A DNA stretch of 64,000 bases from Haematobia irritans (taxonomy: Eukaryota; Arthropoda; Insecta; Diptera; Muscidae), in NCBI RefSeq assembly GCF_050003625.1, contig NC_134397.1:67988669-68052668 (forward strand). Direction: 5' to 3'. The translations under genes and the position numbers were made by a program. Shown here piece by piece: positions 41,492 to 52,785 of the stretch. The notes under the pieces were generated by a model. It did not search any database. It was not told the origin of the DNA and saw only the letters and a program-made list of their open reading frames with translations. Within the stretch, counting starts at the first letter, position 1; each line of letters begins with the position of its first letter.

Positions 41492-42468
41492 CCCTTCTGT
41501 ACGTGATGAGGTCCCGCTGGACCTTTTTGATTTTTATTCATACATAACTTTATCTTTTATATGAATTTCAGCTTGATGGTTTATGACTTCTTGTACTGAA
41601 GTGTTTTAAGTTGAAAACTTTAAATTTTTATGTGATTGAATCATTAAATCGGTTTTTATAGGTATTTGAAAAAGTTTAGTGCGATTCTGCGTGATGAGGT
41701 CCAATGGGACCTATTACTAATTACATTAGTGGTTTTAGCACAGTTTAAAAAGCAGTGTAAAGATATTGCGATTTTCGTATTTGGAACAATTAATAACACT
41801 AACATCCTTTCAGAAAATACCGTTATTTGGAAGAATTTGTCATTTTTGAAGTTTCCATTGGTTTCGTTGCTTGGTAGTACATAATTTTATGTCTTCCGTT
41901 GATATATCCAATATAGTGAGAGTAAAAGTGCAAAAAAAGTTATTTGAACTTCATGGAAATCGTGGTCGAAATAAGTTTTTATATTTCTATACATTTTCCA
42001 GACCTATCGGCTCCTGGAATTTGGCAAGATGTGCCTCAATTTGGACCAAGTTTGAAACAACCACTGTGCACATAATACTGCGAGCAAAACGAACGCCACT
42101 AAAAAAAATCGTATTGTTTTTCCTTCAAAAATCCAGTTTGTTAAGAACATTCAACTACAAAAACAATATATTGTTGCTTGGTACGTATAATGATACTTAT
42201 AGGTACCACGCCTGCGTCAAACATCAGGGCCACTAGTATACTAATCAAAAATTTTAACATTATCTGTATCCTATTAAAAATTAAATAAAGCTCTATATTT
42301 ACAACCAAATGTTTATATATGCAATTTGTGCATTATAGAAGAGTCCACCTACAGTAAATGATCGAAAAATATCGTAGGGATAACCTCTCTACCATCCTTT
42401 TTTTATTGTAGGTCCCACGGGACCTCATCACGCTGGTATCGCTTCCAGTGTTATCACATACACAAGGG
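41492..42468 (+). mobile_element. piggyBac-like element, TTAA-flanked
   Basis: A 977-bp element flanked by TTAA (41488-41491, 42469-42472). Its ends are CCCTTCTGTACGTGAT and ATCACATACACAAGGG, inverted repeats with two mismatches. A second motif, GTGATGAGGTCCCRYKGGACC, lies near both ends in opposite orientation and again at 41692, itself partly palindromic (AGGTCC..GGACCT). These are likely transposase-recognition repeats. Confidence 0.85.
41666..42236 (+). pseudogene. piggyBac-like transposase relic
   Basis: Two overlapping frames (41666-41884 and 41871-42236) cover the inside of the TTAA-flanked element. The second contains NFMSSVDI, like the NxFTSxxL block of piggyBac transposases, then RAKRTPLKK, like RANRxxLPK, and NYKNNILLLGTYND, like the WxDxxxVxLLSTxH block. 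The N-terminal DNA-binding and first catalytic parts are absent or unrecognisable, and the frames are broken. The match is from memory and weak, but the TTAA ends support it. Confidence 0.5.
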
Positions 42469-43219
42469 TTAAGGATTTTGGTATTGATTCCGAGCCAAAG
42501 ATGCGGGTTCTTTAAAATAAGGAAATTTGTTGAGAGCTATCTGGCCTAAATCTAGGATCTATTAAATTAAAATTAGGGTGCAGATCTCATTTATCGAATT
42601 TTCATTCTATTTTTCCGGTATATTAATAAAGCTATTCACGTACAAACAAATGCCAGGTTAAAAAAATCCAAATTATGACGGATACTCCGAAGTAAAAAAT
42701 ATGTTCCTAATTCCAAAACAACTTTAAACCAAAGATGCTAAATCCTCAAAATAAGTCTTAGTCTATATTCTAAGCAGACATGCAACTTTAACGAAGGGAC
42801 GCAAATTTTCAAAATGTGTGTCTTAAATCTAACGAAAAAAATTTTGAAGCAAAGATTATAAACTTTCTTTTAATTAAAAATCCATTATTTTAAAGAAATT
42901 TGTCCTTAATAGTGTGTAAATTGCGCATCCTAAAATTGAGGTTGCGTAATCTTTAATTTTGCGTAAATATTTTTTTCAGTGTGGGGATCGGAATGGTTGT
43001 TAGAGGACATCATGTACTAAATTTCAACCGGGTCGGATGAAATTTGTTCGTCTAAGGGGTTCGGCAAAACAAATCTTGGGGTCAGTTGATATGGGGGCTA
43101 TATAGTGATTTCGACAGATGGACGGACATAACTAGATCAACTAAGAATTTCACCATGACCCAGTACATGGGGTCTGAGACCAATATTTCGATCAGTTACA
43201 CATGATGGAGGGTATAAAA

Positions 43220-43389
43220 ATGAAACAGAACTGAAATTTAGAGGTATATATATATATTTTTCTTACAAATCTTCCATTTGCGAGACTGTCTACATATTCG
43301 TACTATATGTTAGAAGATAAGATTTGACCAACTGAGAGTATGATCGGTTGATAAATAAGGGACTTATGGACAAATTTGAGAAAATTGGA
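43220..43389. repeat. HINE-C-like fragment
   Basis: 43316-43389 (GACCAACTGAGAGTATGATC, CTTATGGACAAATTTGAGAAAAT) resembles 35160-35222 in HINE-C4. An (AT)n run lies at 43243-43258. Confidence 0.4.
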
Positions 43390-44235
43390 CCAGTATTTCT
43401 CAATTGGGCGGAGCTCTGGCGTGTTGGGAGGGTTCTTGTCCTTGGGAACCACCTGCACGTTGTTGGCGGCGTACCACTCCATGGCCTTTTTACCGTAATG
43501 GCAAGATGCCAAATCCGGCCAAAACAGTACGGAACAACCGTGTTTCTTCAGGAAAGGCAGCAGACGTTTATTCAAACACTCTTTCACGTAAATTTCTTTG
43601 TTGACAGTCCCGGAAGCTATGAAAATGCTGCTTTTCAAGCCACAGGTACAGATGGCTTGCCAAACCAGATATTTCTTTGCGAACTTTGGCAGTTTTATGT
43701 GCTTGAAAATATCTGCTACCTTTCCCCTTCTTTTTGCCGTAAAAAACTCCTGTCCCGGAAGCTGCTTGTAGTCGGCTTTGACGTAGGTTTCGTCGTCCAT
43801 TACCACGCCGTCAAACTTCGTCAGCATCATCGTGTACAGGCTCCGGGATCGCGTGTTGGCCGTCGTATTTTGTTTATCATCGCGATTTGGAGTTACTACC
43901 TTCTTGTAAGTCGATAGTCCGGCTCGTTTTTTGGCTCGATGCACGGTTGTAGACGATACAACCAGCTTATTTGCGGCATCTCGGAGAGAGAGGTTAGGGT
44001 TTCGCTTGAAACTACCTGCAACTCTCTTTGTCGTCTCAGCGGCTTCCGGTTTTCGATTTCCCCCCGATCCAGACTTCCTGGCTGTCGACAGAAGTTCCCC
44101 AAACACTTTAATTACATTTGTAACGATTGATTTGGCAACTTTTAGTGATTTTGCCAGCTTTGCGTGCGAGTAGCTCGGATTTTCGCGATGCGCGAGCAAA
44201 ATTTTGATACGCTGCTCTTCTTGCTTGGACGGCAT
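43390..44235 (-). pseudogene. ITmD37E-like transposase, 3' truncated
   Basis: From the Met at 44235 (MPSKQEEQRIKILL) 282 residues are open. There is a helix-turn-helix region (about 8-50), a second (about 75-110) and three catalytic residues: Asp148 (VMDDETYV), Asp241 (WPDLASCHYG) and Glu279 (PELRPIEKYW). The last two are 37 residues apart, so DD37E. This matches, from memory, the ITmD37E family known in mosquitoes. After EKYW the frame runs into HINE-C-like text, so the last ~60 residues seen in the copy at 32581-33201 are missing. The Met at 44301 would add 22 residues that lie in the terminal region and is less likely. Confidence 0.85.
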
Positions 44236-44387
44236 TTTGACAACTGAAGAGTGAATTCCAAAACAAAATAGGAGCAACATTCTACACACATACATCTTCA
44301 AAATGAGGGGTGTTCAGGTTTTTTAAATGCAAAATTGAAAGAAATACGCCAAGTTTATATTGACCAAATTTTGACCGTATCACCCTT
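44236..44387 (-). mobile_element. ITmD37E 5' terminal region
   Basis: It ends ...TTTTGACCGTATCACCCTT then TA, identical to the end at 33328. On the minus strand this is AAGGGTGATACGGTCAAAA followed by the leader of the transposase. Confidence 0.75.
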
Positions 44388-45246
44388 TATACCCTGACCA
44401 CTATGTGGTTTAGGGTATAGAAATGGGTTTCTTTACTTTTACTTTACGAAAATTTGGCTTACATACAAGACATACGACTTTAACTAAGGGACACAAATTT
44501 CAAAGATTAATGTCCTAAATTTAAAGAAAAAAGTATAAGGCAATGGTTATGCACTTTCTTTGCATTCAAATTTATTTATTTCAAAGCAATTTGTCCTTAA
44601 CCATGAAAAATTTAAAAGAGCGATATTTACCCGTTCTCACATGGAGATATTTGGGTTGTTTTCGGACACCGCGAAGCAATCAGATATTTGTGAAACCTTT
44701 GTACGAGAGTTACGAATTTTTGCGCTTTGCTTTTACCATCAAAAAGGCTCTTCAACGTTTCGTCCTCCTATGATGTCTAATAAAATCGAATCTATTCGTG
44801 ATGGGATGTATATTTTTTTCATAGCATTGTAACATTATCTATGTAGCACGTGTTCATCTAATCTGAATCAGTCAATAACAGACGAATGTATTTTATTTTA
44901 TTCGAATAAACATCCCACAAAATCTTTTAACACAAAATATTTATTTTGTTTCATTTGAAAATGTAAACAATAATGAATGGAAACAAGAAATACATTTTAC
45001 TCTTATCACTCCACGGTGCCATGTTCTGAATATTTAATTGTATATTTTTCAATAAAACATTTGACCCATATTACTTGCGTAAGAAGGAAAGAAAGAAAGG
45101 GAAACGTTTTGTTGTGGACAGGTTTACAAATCAAGACAAATTAAGAATTCCATCAAGAGGAACACGACGCTAGCAAGTCTTTACGAATAGAATATTAGAT
45201 AAATTTGACTATAAGGAATTGTAAGAGATGGGTTTAGACGCTTAAA
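44388..45246. other. fragments of HINE-D 5' hairpin and TIR-E, otherwise unassigned
   Basis: 44388-44420 (TATACCCTGACCACTATGTGG, TTTAGGGTATA) is a 5' hairpin like those of HINE elements. 44455-44600 resembles the right part of TIR-E3 (CGACTTTAACTAAGGGACAC). The overlapping ORFs at 44543-44832 have no recognisable domain. Confidence 0.45.
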
Positions 45247-45604
45247 GGTTTTTAAAGGATCCCATAATGTATATCTTGCATAAATTTCATCCGATCCTGT
45301 TGAAATTTAGTACACTATGCAAATATACTCCTTCTACAAAAATCCATATCGATGAAATTCTGAATCGATTTAACCATGTCCGTCAGTTGAAATCACGCTA
45401 ACTTCCGAAGGAAATGAGTTATCCATTTTAAACTTGGCACAAGTAGTTGTTATTGATGTAGATCGGATTCTGTTACAAATGGTACGTCTATTATGGTACT
45501 AATTTGTACGTCTATATCGGTCCATAATTATATATAGCCCACATATAATCCGATGCCCACATTTGACACAAAATTCATCCGATCCGGTTGAAATTTGGTA
45601 CGTG

Positions 45605-45872
45605 CACTGAAAAAAATTTCACGAAAATGTTTCCAATTGAAGTCGTAATTGAGTTTTAAACAATATTCAATTAAAAATTTAATTAATTCAACAAATATTT
45701 TAATTGAAACAATAATCAATCACAAAAATTAATAGTATCAATTAATTTGTTAATTGACTTTCAATTAATTTTTTAATTGATACTATAATTTCTGTGATTG
45801 AAGTCATTTCAATTAAAAATTAATTGGATCAATTAATTTCGTGATTGAAGACAAAAAAATATTTTTTGTGTG
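45605..45872. mobile_element. AATTAATT-rich fold-back, copy 1
   Basis: 268 bp, ends CACTGAAAAAAATTTC and ATATTTTTTGTGTG. It has TG on both sides, and removal restores the HINE-A word GTACGTGGTGTTAG. The interior is largely self-complementary, made of ATCAATTAATT and TTTAATTGA words. Confidence 0.75.
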
Positions 45873-46078
45873 TGGTGTTAGTATATGGTCTCTAACCATC
45901 ATGCAAAAATATAAACCGATCCCAGATTTGGTTTTGCAGCCTCTTGGAGGAGCAAAATTCATCCAAAATTCATCGGTTGAAATTTTGTGCATTGTGCCCC
46001 AGATAAACCGATTCCCATTCACACAAAAATTGGTCCATATAAGCTCATAATTGTATATAGTCCCCATATTTCACTCTA

Positions 46079-46370
46079 CACAGAAAAAAATTTCGCGAAC
46101 ATTTTTCCAATTAAAATTTTAATTGAATTTTATAAAATATTCAATTAAAAATTTGATTGATTCAACAATTTTTTTAATTGAAACAAAAATCAATCACATA
46201 AATTAACAGTATCAATTAATTTTTTAATTGGATCAATTAAATTTTTAATTGACCTTCAATTAATTGTTTAATTGATACTATCATTTCTGTGATTGAAGAC
46301 ATTTTAATCAAACAATTAATTGGATCAATTAATTTCTTGATTGAATCAAAAAAAAAACAATTTTAGTGTG
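46079..46370. mobile_element. AATTAATT-rich fold-back, copy 2
   Basis: 292 bp, ends CACAGAAAAAAATTTCGCG and CAATTTTAGTGTG, flanked by TA (46077-46078, 46371-46372). It shares the interior with copy 1 only about 210 bp away. Confidence 0.75.
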
Positions 46371-46670
46371 TAGTTCCACGCAACAGTTCATATCGGTTCG
46401 TAATTAATTGTATACTTCCCTACATATACCGGCCAAGAACTGAATTTAATCTGCCTTTTCTTGTCTAATATATACCACATATGGACGATCTTACAATTTA
46501 GAGGAATATGTTAAGAAGTTTTAAGATACCTTGCAATCGGCAAGTATTATCACAACCCAAGTAATTCGATTGTTGATGACAGTTTTTAGTAGAAGTTTCT
46601 ACGCAATCCATTGTGAAGGGTACATAAGATTCGGCCTGGGCGAACTTACGGCCGTATATATTTGTTATTA

Positions 46671-47667
46671 CCAATACGTTCACTGAGCGAACATGGTTGC
46701 CTTAAAAATGTTACATGTTTTGATAGTCACAAGCATGTTTCTTCCCCGCGTGTACTTGTTTAGCAACGCATAAGCGTCGTTGTCATATAAACTCCAAAAA
46801 TCTTCTATTCTTTCGAACTTCCAAATAGGCCGAATGTACTGAATAAAATGTAAAATTTAACATTTTTGAGTGTTTAATTTATTCATACTCACCATTTTAA
46901 TGAGTTCATCATCCACTTTGTAACCAGTGTAATAAAACAACGAAACCAATAACACTCGCTTCTAATACCATTCAGTGTATTAACCATGATTTGTCTAAAA
47001 ACAAAATTAAATTTAAGAGGTAGGGGGGTAAAACCTCCCTACCTCTTTGTCTGATCGCTATTGAGAACATTTGCATACATATGGTTCATTAATTAAGGGA
47101 TTAACAAATTCTGCCCCTAAGTATTTGTTATTGCCGCCGGCATAGATTTGTATAAAATTCGAAATATGTAAATATTTGGATACATACTTGTTAAACGCTT
47201 GTTTGAAATTGTCACTTGTTATCTTTTTTTTTTGAGATTTGGGTTGATTTTATATTTTCAAGTGTTGGGTTTAATTTTAATTTATTTGACTTAGCCATTT
47301 TTGTAGCTACCCAGAAGAATGTTTATGTACGAAGCAGTAAATTAAACCCATGAGATTTGATAGCTCAGGAGGTATTAGTTTAGCTACTAGTAACATCCTG
47401 TTTTGTTCCAGGCTCTCTTAGGCAATGCAGTCCATCCTCTTTGCACTTCCCTGAGATGGGAAGAGGTTTATCCATTTACTTACCCATTTTTACACTGGGT
47501 CATTCTATTTGGACTTGCGAAACATATATCATATATATTTTCAGTCGATCCGAACTAAGGTCAAAACTTAAAATTTTACTGTTCGTCATTGCACGATTTA
47601 GTAAATTCAGTAAAACATGTCCACAGCGTCTTTAAGTTGGTGGTATAGTAGATGTTGTATCTCATTA
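46671..47667. other. unassigned stretch with a strong hairpin
   Basis: 46676-46745 resembles the right end of the fold-back at 51271-52785 (TTCACTGAGCGAACATGGTTGC.. to CCCCGCGTG-TA). The rest shows no repeat or gene. Confidence 0.4.
47016..47046. repeat. short GC-rich hairpin
   Basis: AGAGGTAGGGGGG and CCTCCCTACCTCT pair at 12 of 13 positions around a 5-base loop (taaaa). It is unusually GC-rich for its surroundings. No T-run follows that would make it a clear polymerase III terminator. Confidence 0.75.
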
Positions 47668-48723
47668 GACTGAGAAAACAGTGAACCCACCAGGAAAGAA
47701 AATTTTCGTTAATTTTAGAAAAAATAAATTCATTGTAGAAAATTTTAACTAAACTGTATTAGAAATGCAGATGTCACACCGATTACTCAAAAATAAATAA
47801 ATAAATTATTAGACAAAATTATTATTTTTCACTTATTAATAAAGGATTTCATAGATTGAAGGAAAAAATTGGAGTTCCAAATTGCACAAATGTCTTTAGT
47901 GCCATACAAAGTTCACGATGGACGCATTATTGGTAACCCTGCCAACATTTTTTTATAATTTGGGTCACAGTCGTATACAATATCCAAAACTCCTCGGAAA
48001 AGCGCCGTCACTATTGAGAAGTTGTACCACGCCAAGTTACTACAAAAAAGTATCGCATGAGTGCAATTATTAGGTACCCTTCCGGATACATTTGGAAGGA
48101 CGCCAATAAGAGCGCCTTCAAACAATCAGACAAAGTGCATTTTAAGATAGTTGTAAAAGAATCATTGTGGTTAAGTAAAACACGATTGTTTAGATGTTTA
48201 TTAATTTTATTAAACATTTAAAAATTCAAATAAATATAACATTTATACGACTATCACATCACATTTAACATATTTTTATGCATTAATAAAAGTAAAATTA
48301 ATTGTAAGAAGCTAGTTGTGCTTGGTGTTTCACAAAATATAAAATGGCTCTTGTAACAATAGTGATGGCAAAATACTTTCATGTGAATAGTGATGGCAAA
48401 ATACTATCACAGTTGGCGATTTTTGCAGTGTCACTTACGAGTCTGTGGTAGCGATGAGGATGAAATGGAACTTTGAAATGCTGGCAGGGAAAATATACAA
48501 ATTTTAAGAAATTCTAAACTATTTTGTGGGAGATTCGAATTTAGTTAATCTTTATGCTGCTGTATAATTTTGTCCACGGTTTTAGTTTATTTAACAAATG
48601 TACGCAAAAAAATTATTAAAGTCATGGGAACTTTCTTAAAACGTAATAACTCCATGAACTAAAAGGGAATTGAAGCGGCTTTAGTGAAATATAGGGTTCA
48701 CATTTTTTTTTTTTTTGAGTGTA
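47668..48723. mobile_element. repeat G, possible TIR element
   Basis: Its right end, GGGTTCACATTTTTT...GAGTGTA, is roughly the inverse of its left end, GAGAAAACAGTGAACCC. 48540-48723 also matches 63630-63828 (CTTTATGCT..TGTATAATTTT, AAAAAAATTATTAAAGTCA, GGAACTTTCT). No transposase motif is seen in its ORFs. Confidence 0.45.
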
Positions 48724-49066
48724 CATACACTATCGGGGGGCCAAAGATTTCATGTTCTTAAAATACGAATGCTAATTTTGCTTAGCATAGAAGAAGCATT
48801 TCTCCGACATAAAGTTTGTTTCGTTGTCCAAAAGTCGATAAACTTCTCAATGAAGTTGTTTTGTCTTCATAGTTAAGTAATTCGACTTAAAACAGGGTTT
48901 CTCTATATGAAAGATAATTTTGTTTGATTAAGGTCAACTTAACTTTAAAAATTCTTCCAAATTAATGAAATCATCTTTACAATTGATGACTTTTTATATT
49001 TTTACTATAAAGCGAAAAAGCGTTCAAATCTAGAAGATGTTTTTAAAATACTTTATTTTAAAGCAT
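48724..49066. repeat. inverted TIR-E fragment
   Basis: 48740-49060 contains in reverse the TIR-E1/E2 text (AAAGATTTCATGTTCTTAAAAT, TTTGCTTAGCATAGAAGAAG, CAAAAGTCGATAAACTT). Terminal repeats are absent. Confidence 0.55.
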
Positions 49067-50897
49067 TTTTATACCCTTCACCATAGGATGGGGGTATATT
49101 AACTTTGTCATTCCGTTTGTAACACATCGAAATATTGCTCTAAGACCCCATAAAGTATATATATTCTGGGTCGTGGTGAAATTCTGAGTCGATCTGAGCA
49201 TGTCCGTCCGTCTGTTGAAATCACGCTAACTTCCGAACGAAACAAGCTATCGACTTGAAACTTGGCACAAGTAGTTATTATTGATGTAGGTCGGATGGTA
49301 TTGCAAATGCACTTTTACGTATAGGCCCCATATAAACGGACCCCCAAATTAGGCTTACGATTGCTCTAAGAAAAGCAAATTTCAACCGATCCGGTTGAAA
49401 TTTGGTACATTGTGTTAGTTTATGGTCTCTAACAACCATGCAAAAATTGGTCCATATCGGTCCACTTTTACGTATAGCCCCCATATAAACGGACCCCCAA
49501 ATTTGGCTTGCGATTGCTCTAAAAGAATCAAATTTCATCCGATCAGCCTGAAATTTGGTACATGGTGTTGGTATATGGTCTCTAACAACCATGCAGAAAT
49601 TGGTCCATATCGGTCCAATTTTACGTATAGCCCCCATATAAACGGACCTCCAAATTTTGCTTGCGATTGCTCTAAGAGAAGCAAATTTCATCCGACCCGG
49701 CTGAAATTTGGTACATGGTGTAAGTATATGGTCTCTAAGAACCATGCAAAAATTGGTCCATATCGGTCCACTTTTACGTATAGCCCCCATATAAACGGAC
49801 CCCCAAATTTGGCTTGCGATTGCTCTAAGAGAAGCAAATTTCATCCGATCCGGCTGAAATTTGGTACATGGTGTTAGTATATGGTCTCTAAGAACCATGC
49901 AAAAATTGGTCCATATCGGTCCACTTTTACGTATAGCCCCCATATAAACGGACCCCCAAATTTGGCTTGCGATTGCTCTAAGAGAAGCAAATTTCATCCG
50001 ATCCGGCTGAAATTTGGTACATGGTGTTAGTATATGGTCTCTAACAACCATGCAAAAATTGGTCCACATCGGTTAATAATTATATATAGCCCCCATATAA
50101 ACCGATCCCCAGATTTGACCTCCGGAGCCTCTTAGAGGAGCAAAATTCATCCGATCCGGTTGAAATTTGGTACGTGGTGTTAGTATATGGTATCTGACAA
50201 CCATGCAAGAATTGGTCCATATCGGTCCATAGTTATATATAGCCCCCATAAAAATCGATCCCCAGATTTGTCCTCCGGAGCCTCTTGGAGGAGCAAAATT
50301 CATCCAATCCGGTTGAAATTTGGAACATGGTGTTAGAATGTGGTCTCTAACAAACACGCAAGAATTGGTCCATATCGGTCCATAATTATATATAGCCCCC
50401 ATATAAACCGTTCCCCAGATTTGATCTCCGGAGCCTCTTGGAGGAGCAAAATTCATCCGATCCGGTTGAAATTTGCAACGTGGTGTTAGTATAAGGCCGC
50501 TAATAACCATGCCAAAATTGGTCCATATCGGTCTATAGTTATATATAGCCAATCCCCAATCACACAAAAATTGGTCCATATCGGTTCATAATCATGGTTG
50601 CCGCTCGAGCCAAAAATAATCTAACAAAATTTTATTTTTATAGAAAACATTGTAAAAATTTCATTTCTATAGAAAATGTTGTCAAAATTTTATTTCTATA
50701 GAAAATTTTGTCAAAATTTTATTTCTATAGATTTATTTACATCTATAGAAAATGTTGTCAAAATTTTATTTTGTCAAAATTTTATTTCTATAGAAACTTT
50801 AAACTTAATTATATACGTATTTAATCGGTCGTTTTTAGTTTAATATATACCACGTATGGACTATGTGGTATATATTACGGCCGTATATACTTGTTTT
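49067..50897 (+). mobile_element. HINE-A17, long core of exact 153-bp units
   Basis: The 5' end is TTTTTATACCCTTCACCATAG with GGGGGTATATTAAC. The word CCATGCAAAAATTGGTCC or a close variant recurs with its ATG at 49438, 49591, 49744, 49897, 50050 and 50203: exactly 153 bp each time. A 29-bp minisatellite follows (50625-50805). The 3' end keeps ACGGCCGTATATACTTGTT but lacks the TTCGGCC hairpin. The 263-residue minus-strand ORF (49278-50069) is five core units read through. Confidence 0.85.
50625..50805 (+). repeat. 29-bp minisatellite in HINE-A17
   Basis: About six imperfect copies of TTTTATTTCTATAGAAAAT plus TTTGTCAAAA. Confidence 0.8.
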
Positions 50898-51270
50898 TTG
50901 TTACCAACATTACTTGCATCTGTGGTAAATATTATTTATCTTCCAATTTGTAGTTTTTTGAATTTTTTGTCAAAATTTGAATTTAAATTTTTATTGCAGA
51001 TTACTCAGAAGTATTACAAACTTTCCGGGAAGAACATATTTTTAAAAATAGCGTTATTATGTTGTAAATGCACCAATCTTGATTGCATAGAATACGTTCA
51101 AAATTTGAAGACGTAAGAAGATACCGTTCGCAATTAAGGGTTAAAACCCATATCCTATGGTGAAAAAGCTCACTCAACAGTTTTTCTTATACGACGGATA
51201 GCAAAAGCGAAATCCTTTGAAATATCGACAGCATTTTGTTAGGTATGATTTCTATGAAAAATATGCTACA
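50898..51270. other. unassigned stretch
   Basis: I see no repeat or gene; the 86-residue ORF at 50856-51116 begins in HINE-A17. Confidence 0.4.
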
Positions 51271-52785
51271 CACGCACAGAAAAACCATGTTTGGACATGG
51301 TTGCCACATCCATTTAATGCTTATCTAGAGCATGTAATTGCCGCGAAAACCATGTATTTTGTCTTTGTAAAAATAGTTTTCGAGCGGAGAAAAATGTATG
51401 GTGGCAATAAGCATTTGAATGGTTCTCAAATACCGCAAACATGTTCTATCATTTAAATCAAAAACAATAAACTTGAGGAAGATAGGAAATTGGCTACTGA
51501 GGAGATCAAACCACTTACCGTGTTAGTTTCATACTCGAACCAAACGCGTATACGACAAGTATTGTCATAGCATTAAAATGCAAATAAAAAGAAATTAAGT
51601 GCACGAAATAAATTTCCTTAAACGGGAAAATATAGTTTTTTTGTTGTTGCCTAAAATTTAACATTATTTCATTAGGAAAATTAAGTTTTTCATTTAAAAA
51701 ATAAAAACGAAAAACAAATAAAAAAATTACCAACATGTATGGAACTAACATGGTAAATGCAACATTTGGTATGACGCAAGCCAATTTCCTATCTTCCTCA
51801 AGTTTATTGTCTTTGATTTAAATGATATAATTTGAGACCATTAAATGGTCGGGAAAATCATGTACCTGACCATTCAATTTTTTTTACTTTTTTACAGGGA
51901 AAAAAGTATTTTTATAGGTTAAGTATAGACATGTCTAGAACCATTACATGGCCATAAAGACCATTTACATTTTTTTCGTGACCATTTAATTTTTTAACTT
52001 GTTTGCAGCGAAAAGAATTTTATAAAAACATTGAGCAGGTACACACGATTTTCATTTTGCGCGTCAGTCGTGTGTTGATTGTTACTTGGAATGGACGGAG
52101 AATACGGATTTACTGTGTTTTGTGTTAATTTATTTATTCAGAAGTGGCACGTGGTTTTATGTGACCACAAAAAAAGGAAAGTGTAATTGAAAAAATGTAC
52201 CTGTTTTTTTGTTCTGCATTTTGCTATATGGTATCTTTTATTTGCAGTTACATGATGTCTGCGTTTGTACATTTGATGGGTACGATGTAAATATGGAATA
52301 ATTACTTATTGTTGAAATTGAAATAAAATAGAGTGTGTAAAAATATATGATGTTTGCTTGAAAGGCATTATAAATACAAATAAACAATGAATTAGTTTAT
52401 AAATAAATAAAAACAAAAAAAAAATAAAGTTAATTTTGTGTTTTCTTTTCTCAAGTGGCGTCCTTTTTTCGACGATGAAAAAAGTTTTTTCATAAAGATC
52501 AAAACATTTTAGGTTGTGACCATGTTCTTTTAACTAGGAGAAAAATATTTTTAATGAATACCATAACATTTTAAATCGTGACCATTGTCTTTTCATTCAA
52601 ACAAAATTCTTTTTATCAATATAATAACATTTTAGATGGGGACAATTACATTTTTCTTAGAACCATGTTCACTGAGCCAACATGGTTGCAGGTTAAAATG
52701 TTACATGGTCGCCGCAAAAATAGCTCCTATCATATTATTATGCTCTTCGAATATGATTGTGACAATCATGTTTCTTCTCTGCGTG
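51271..52785. mobile_element. 1.5-kb fold-back element with CACGCACAG ends
   Basis: Ends CACGCACAGAAAAACCATG and CATGTTTCTTCTCTGCGTG, with CA on both sides (51269-51270, 52786-52787). Internal inverted arms lie at about 51411-51495 and 51779-51850 (TTTAAATCAAAAACAATAAA, CTTGAGGAAGATAGGAAATT and their reverse) around a ~280-bp loop. The word GACCATTTA..and its variants recur in the right half. A degraded relative is at 7847-8908. No transposase is seen. Confidence 0.65.

Larger units (their letters stand above)
41442..42981. mobile_element. TIR-E3 (CACTC/CAGTG ends) holding a piggyBac-like element
   Basis: The left end is CACTCAAACAAAAAGTTTAC and the right end TTTTTTTCAGTG. TG lies on both sides (attcTG / TGgggatc), a possible target duplication. 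It is interrupted at a TTAA by the piggyBac-like element 41492-42468; without it, it is about 560 bp. The relatives at 21778, 53783 and 59153 show the uninterrupted CCTTCCYTTAAGGATTT site. Confidence 0.75.
41286..43219 (-). mobile_element. HINE-A15, decayed, split by TIR-E3
   Basis: On the minus strand the 3' end is at 41286 (TTCGGTCTAGCCGAAC, CGCTTGTTT) and the 5' end at 43219 (TTTTTATACCCTCCATCATG). The interval 41442-42981 is TIR-E3. It follows HINE-A14 by 20 bp in the same orientation. Confidence 0.7.
45247..46670 (+). mobile_element. HINE-A16, decayed, split by two fold-backs
   Basis: It enters in the 5' domain (ATCCCATAATGTATATCTTG), has decayed core units, and ends with GATTCGGCCTGGGCGAACTT and TATATATTTGTT. 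The fold-backs at 45605-45872 and 46079-46370 interrupt it. Confidence 0.7.

Noticed and set aside
41666..42236. Host gene with two exons
   Set aside because: The frames lie inside TTAA-flanked inverted ends and the second resembles a piggyBac C-terminal half.
43348..43917. 189-residue plus-strand ORF
   Set aside because: It is the antisense shadow of the ITmD37E transposase; the minus-strand frame has the catalytic motifs.
44233..44301. Upstream Met (44301) as transposase start
   Set aside because: The first 22 residues (MKMYVCRMLLLFCFGIHSSV..) fall in the terminal untranslated region; MPSKQEEQ is the expected family start.
49278..50069. 263-residue ORF of MGAIRKSGPIWTN-type repeats as a real protein gene
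   Set aside because: It is the HINE-A core read in a frame kept open by the 153-bp period; the opposite strand of the same region is also open (49422-49877), and no start context or promoter stands out. Kept only as a finding to test.
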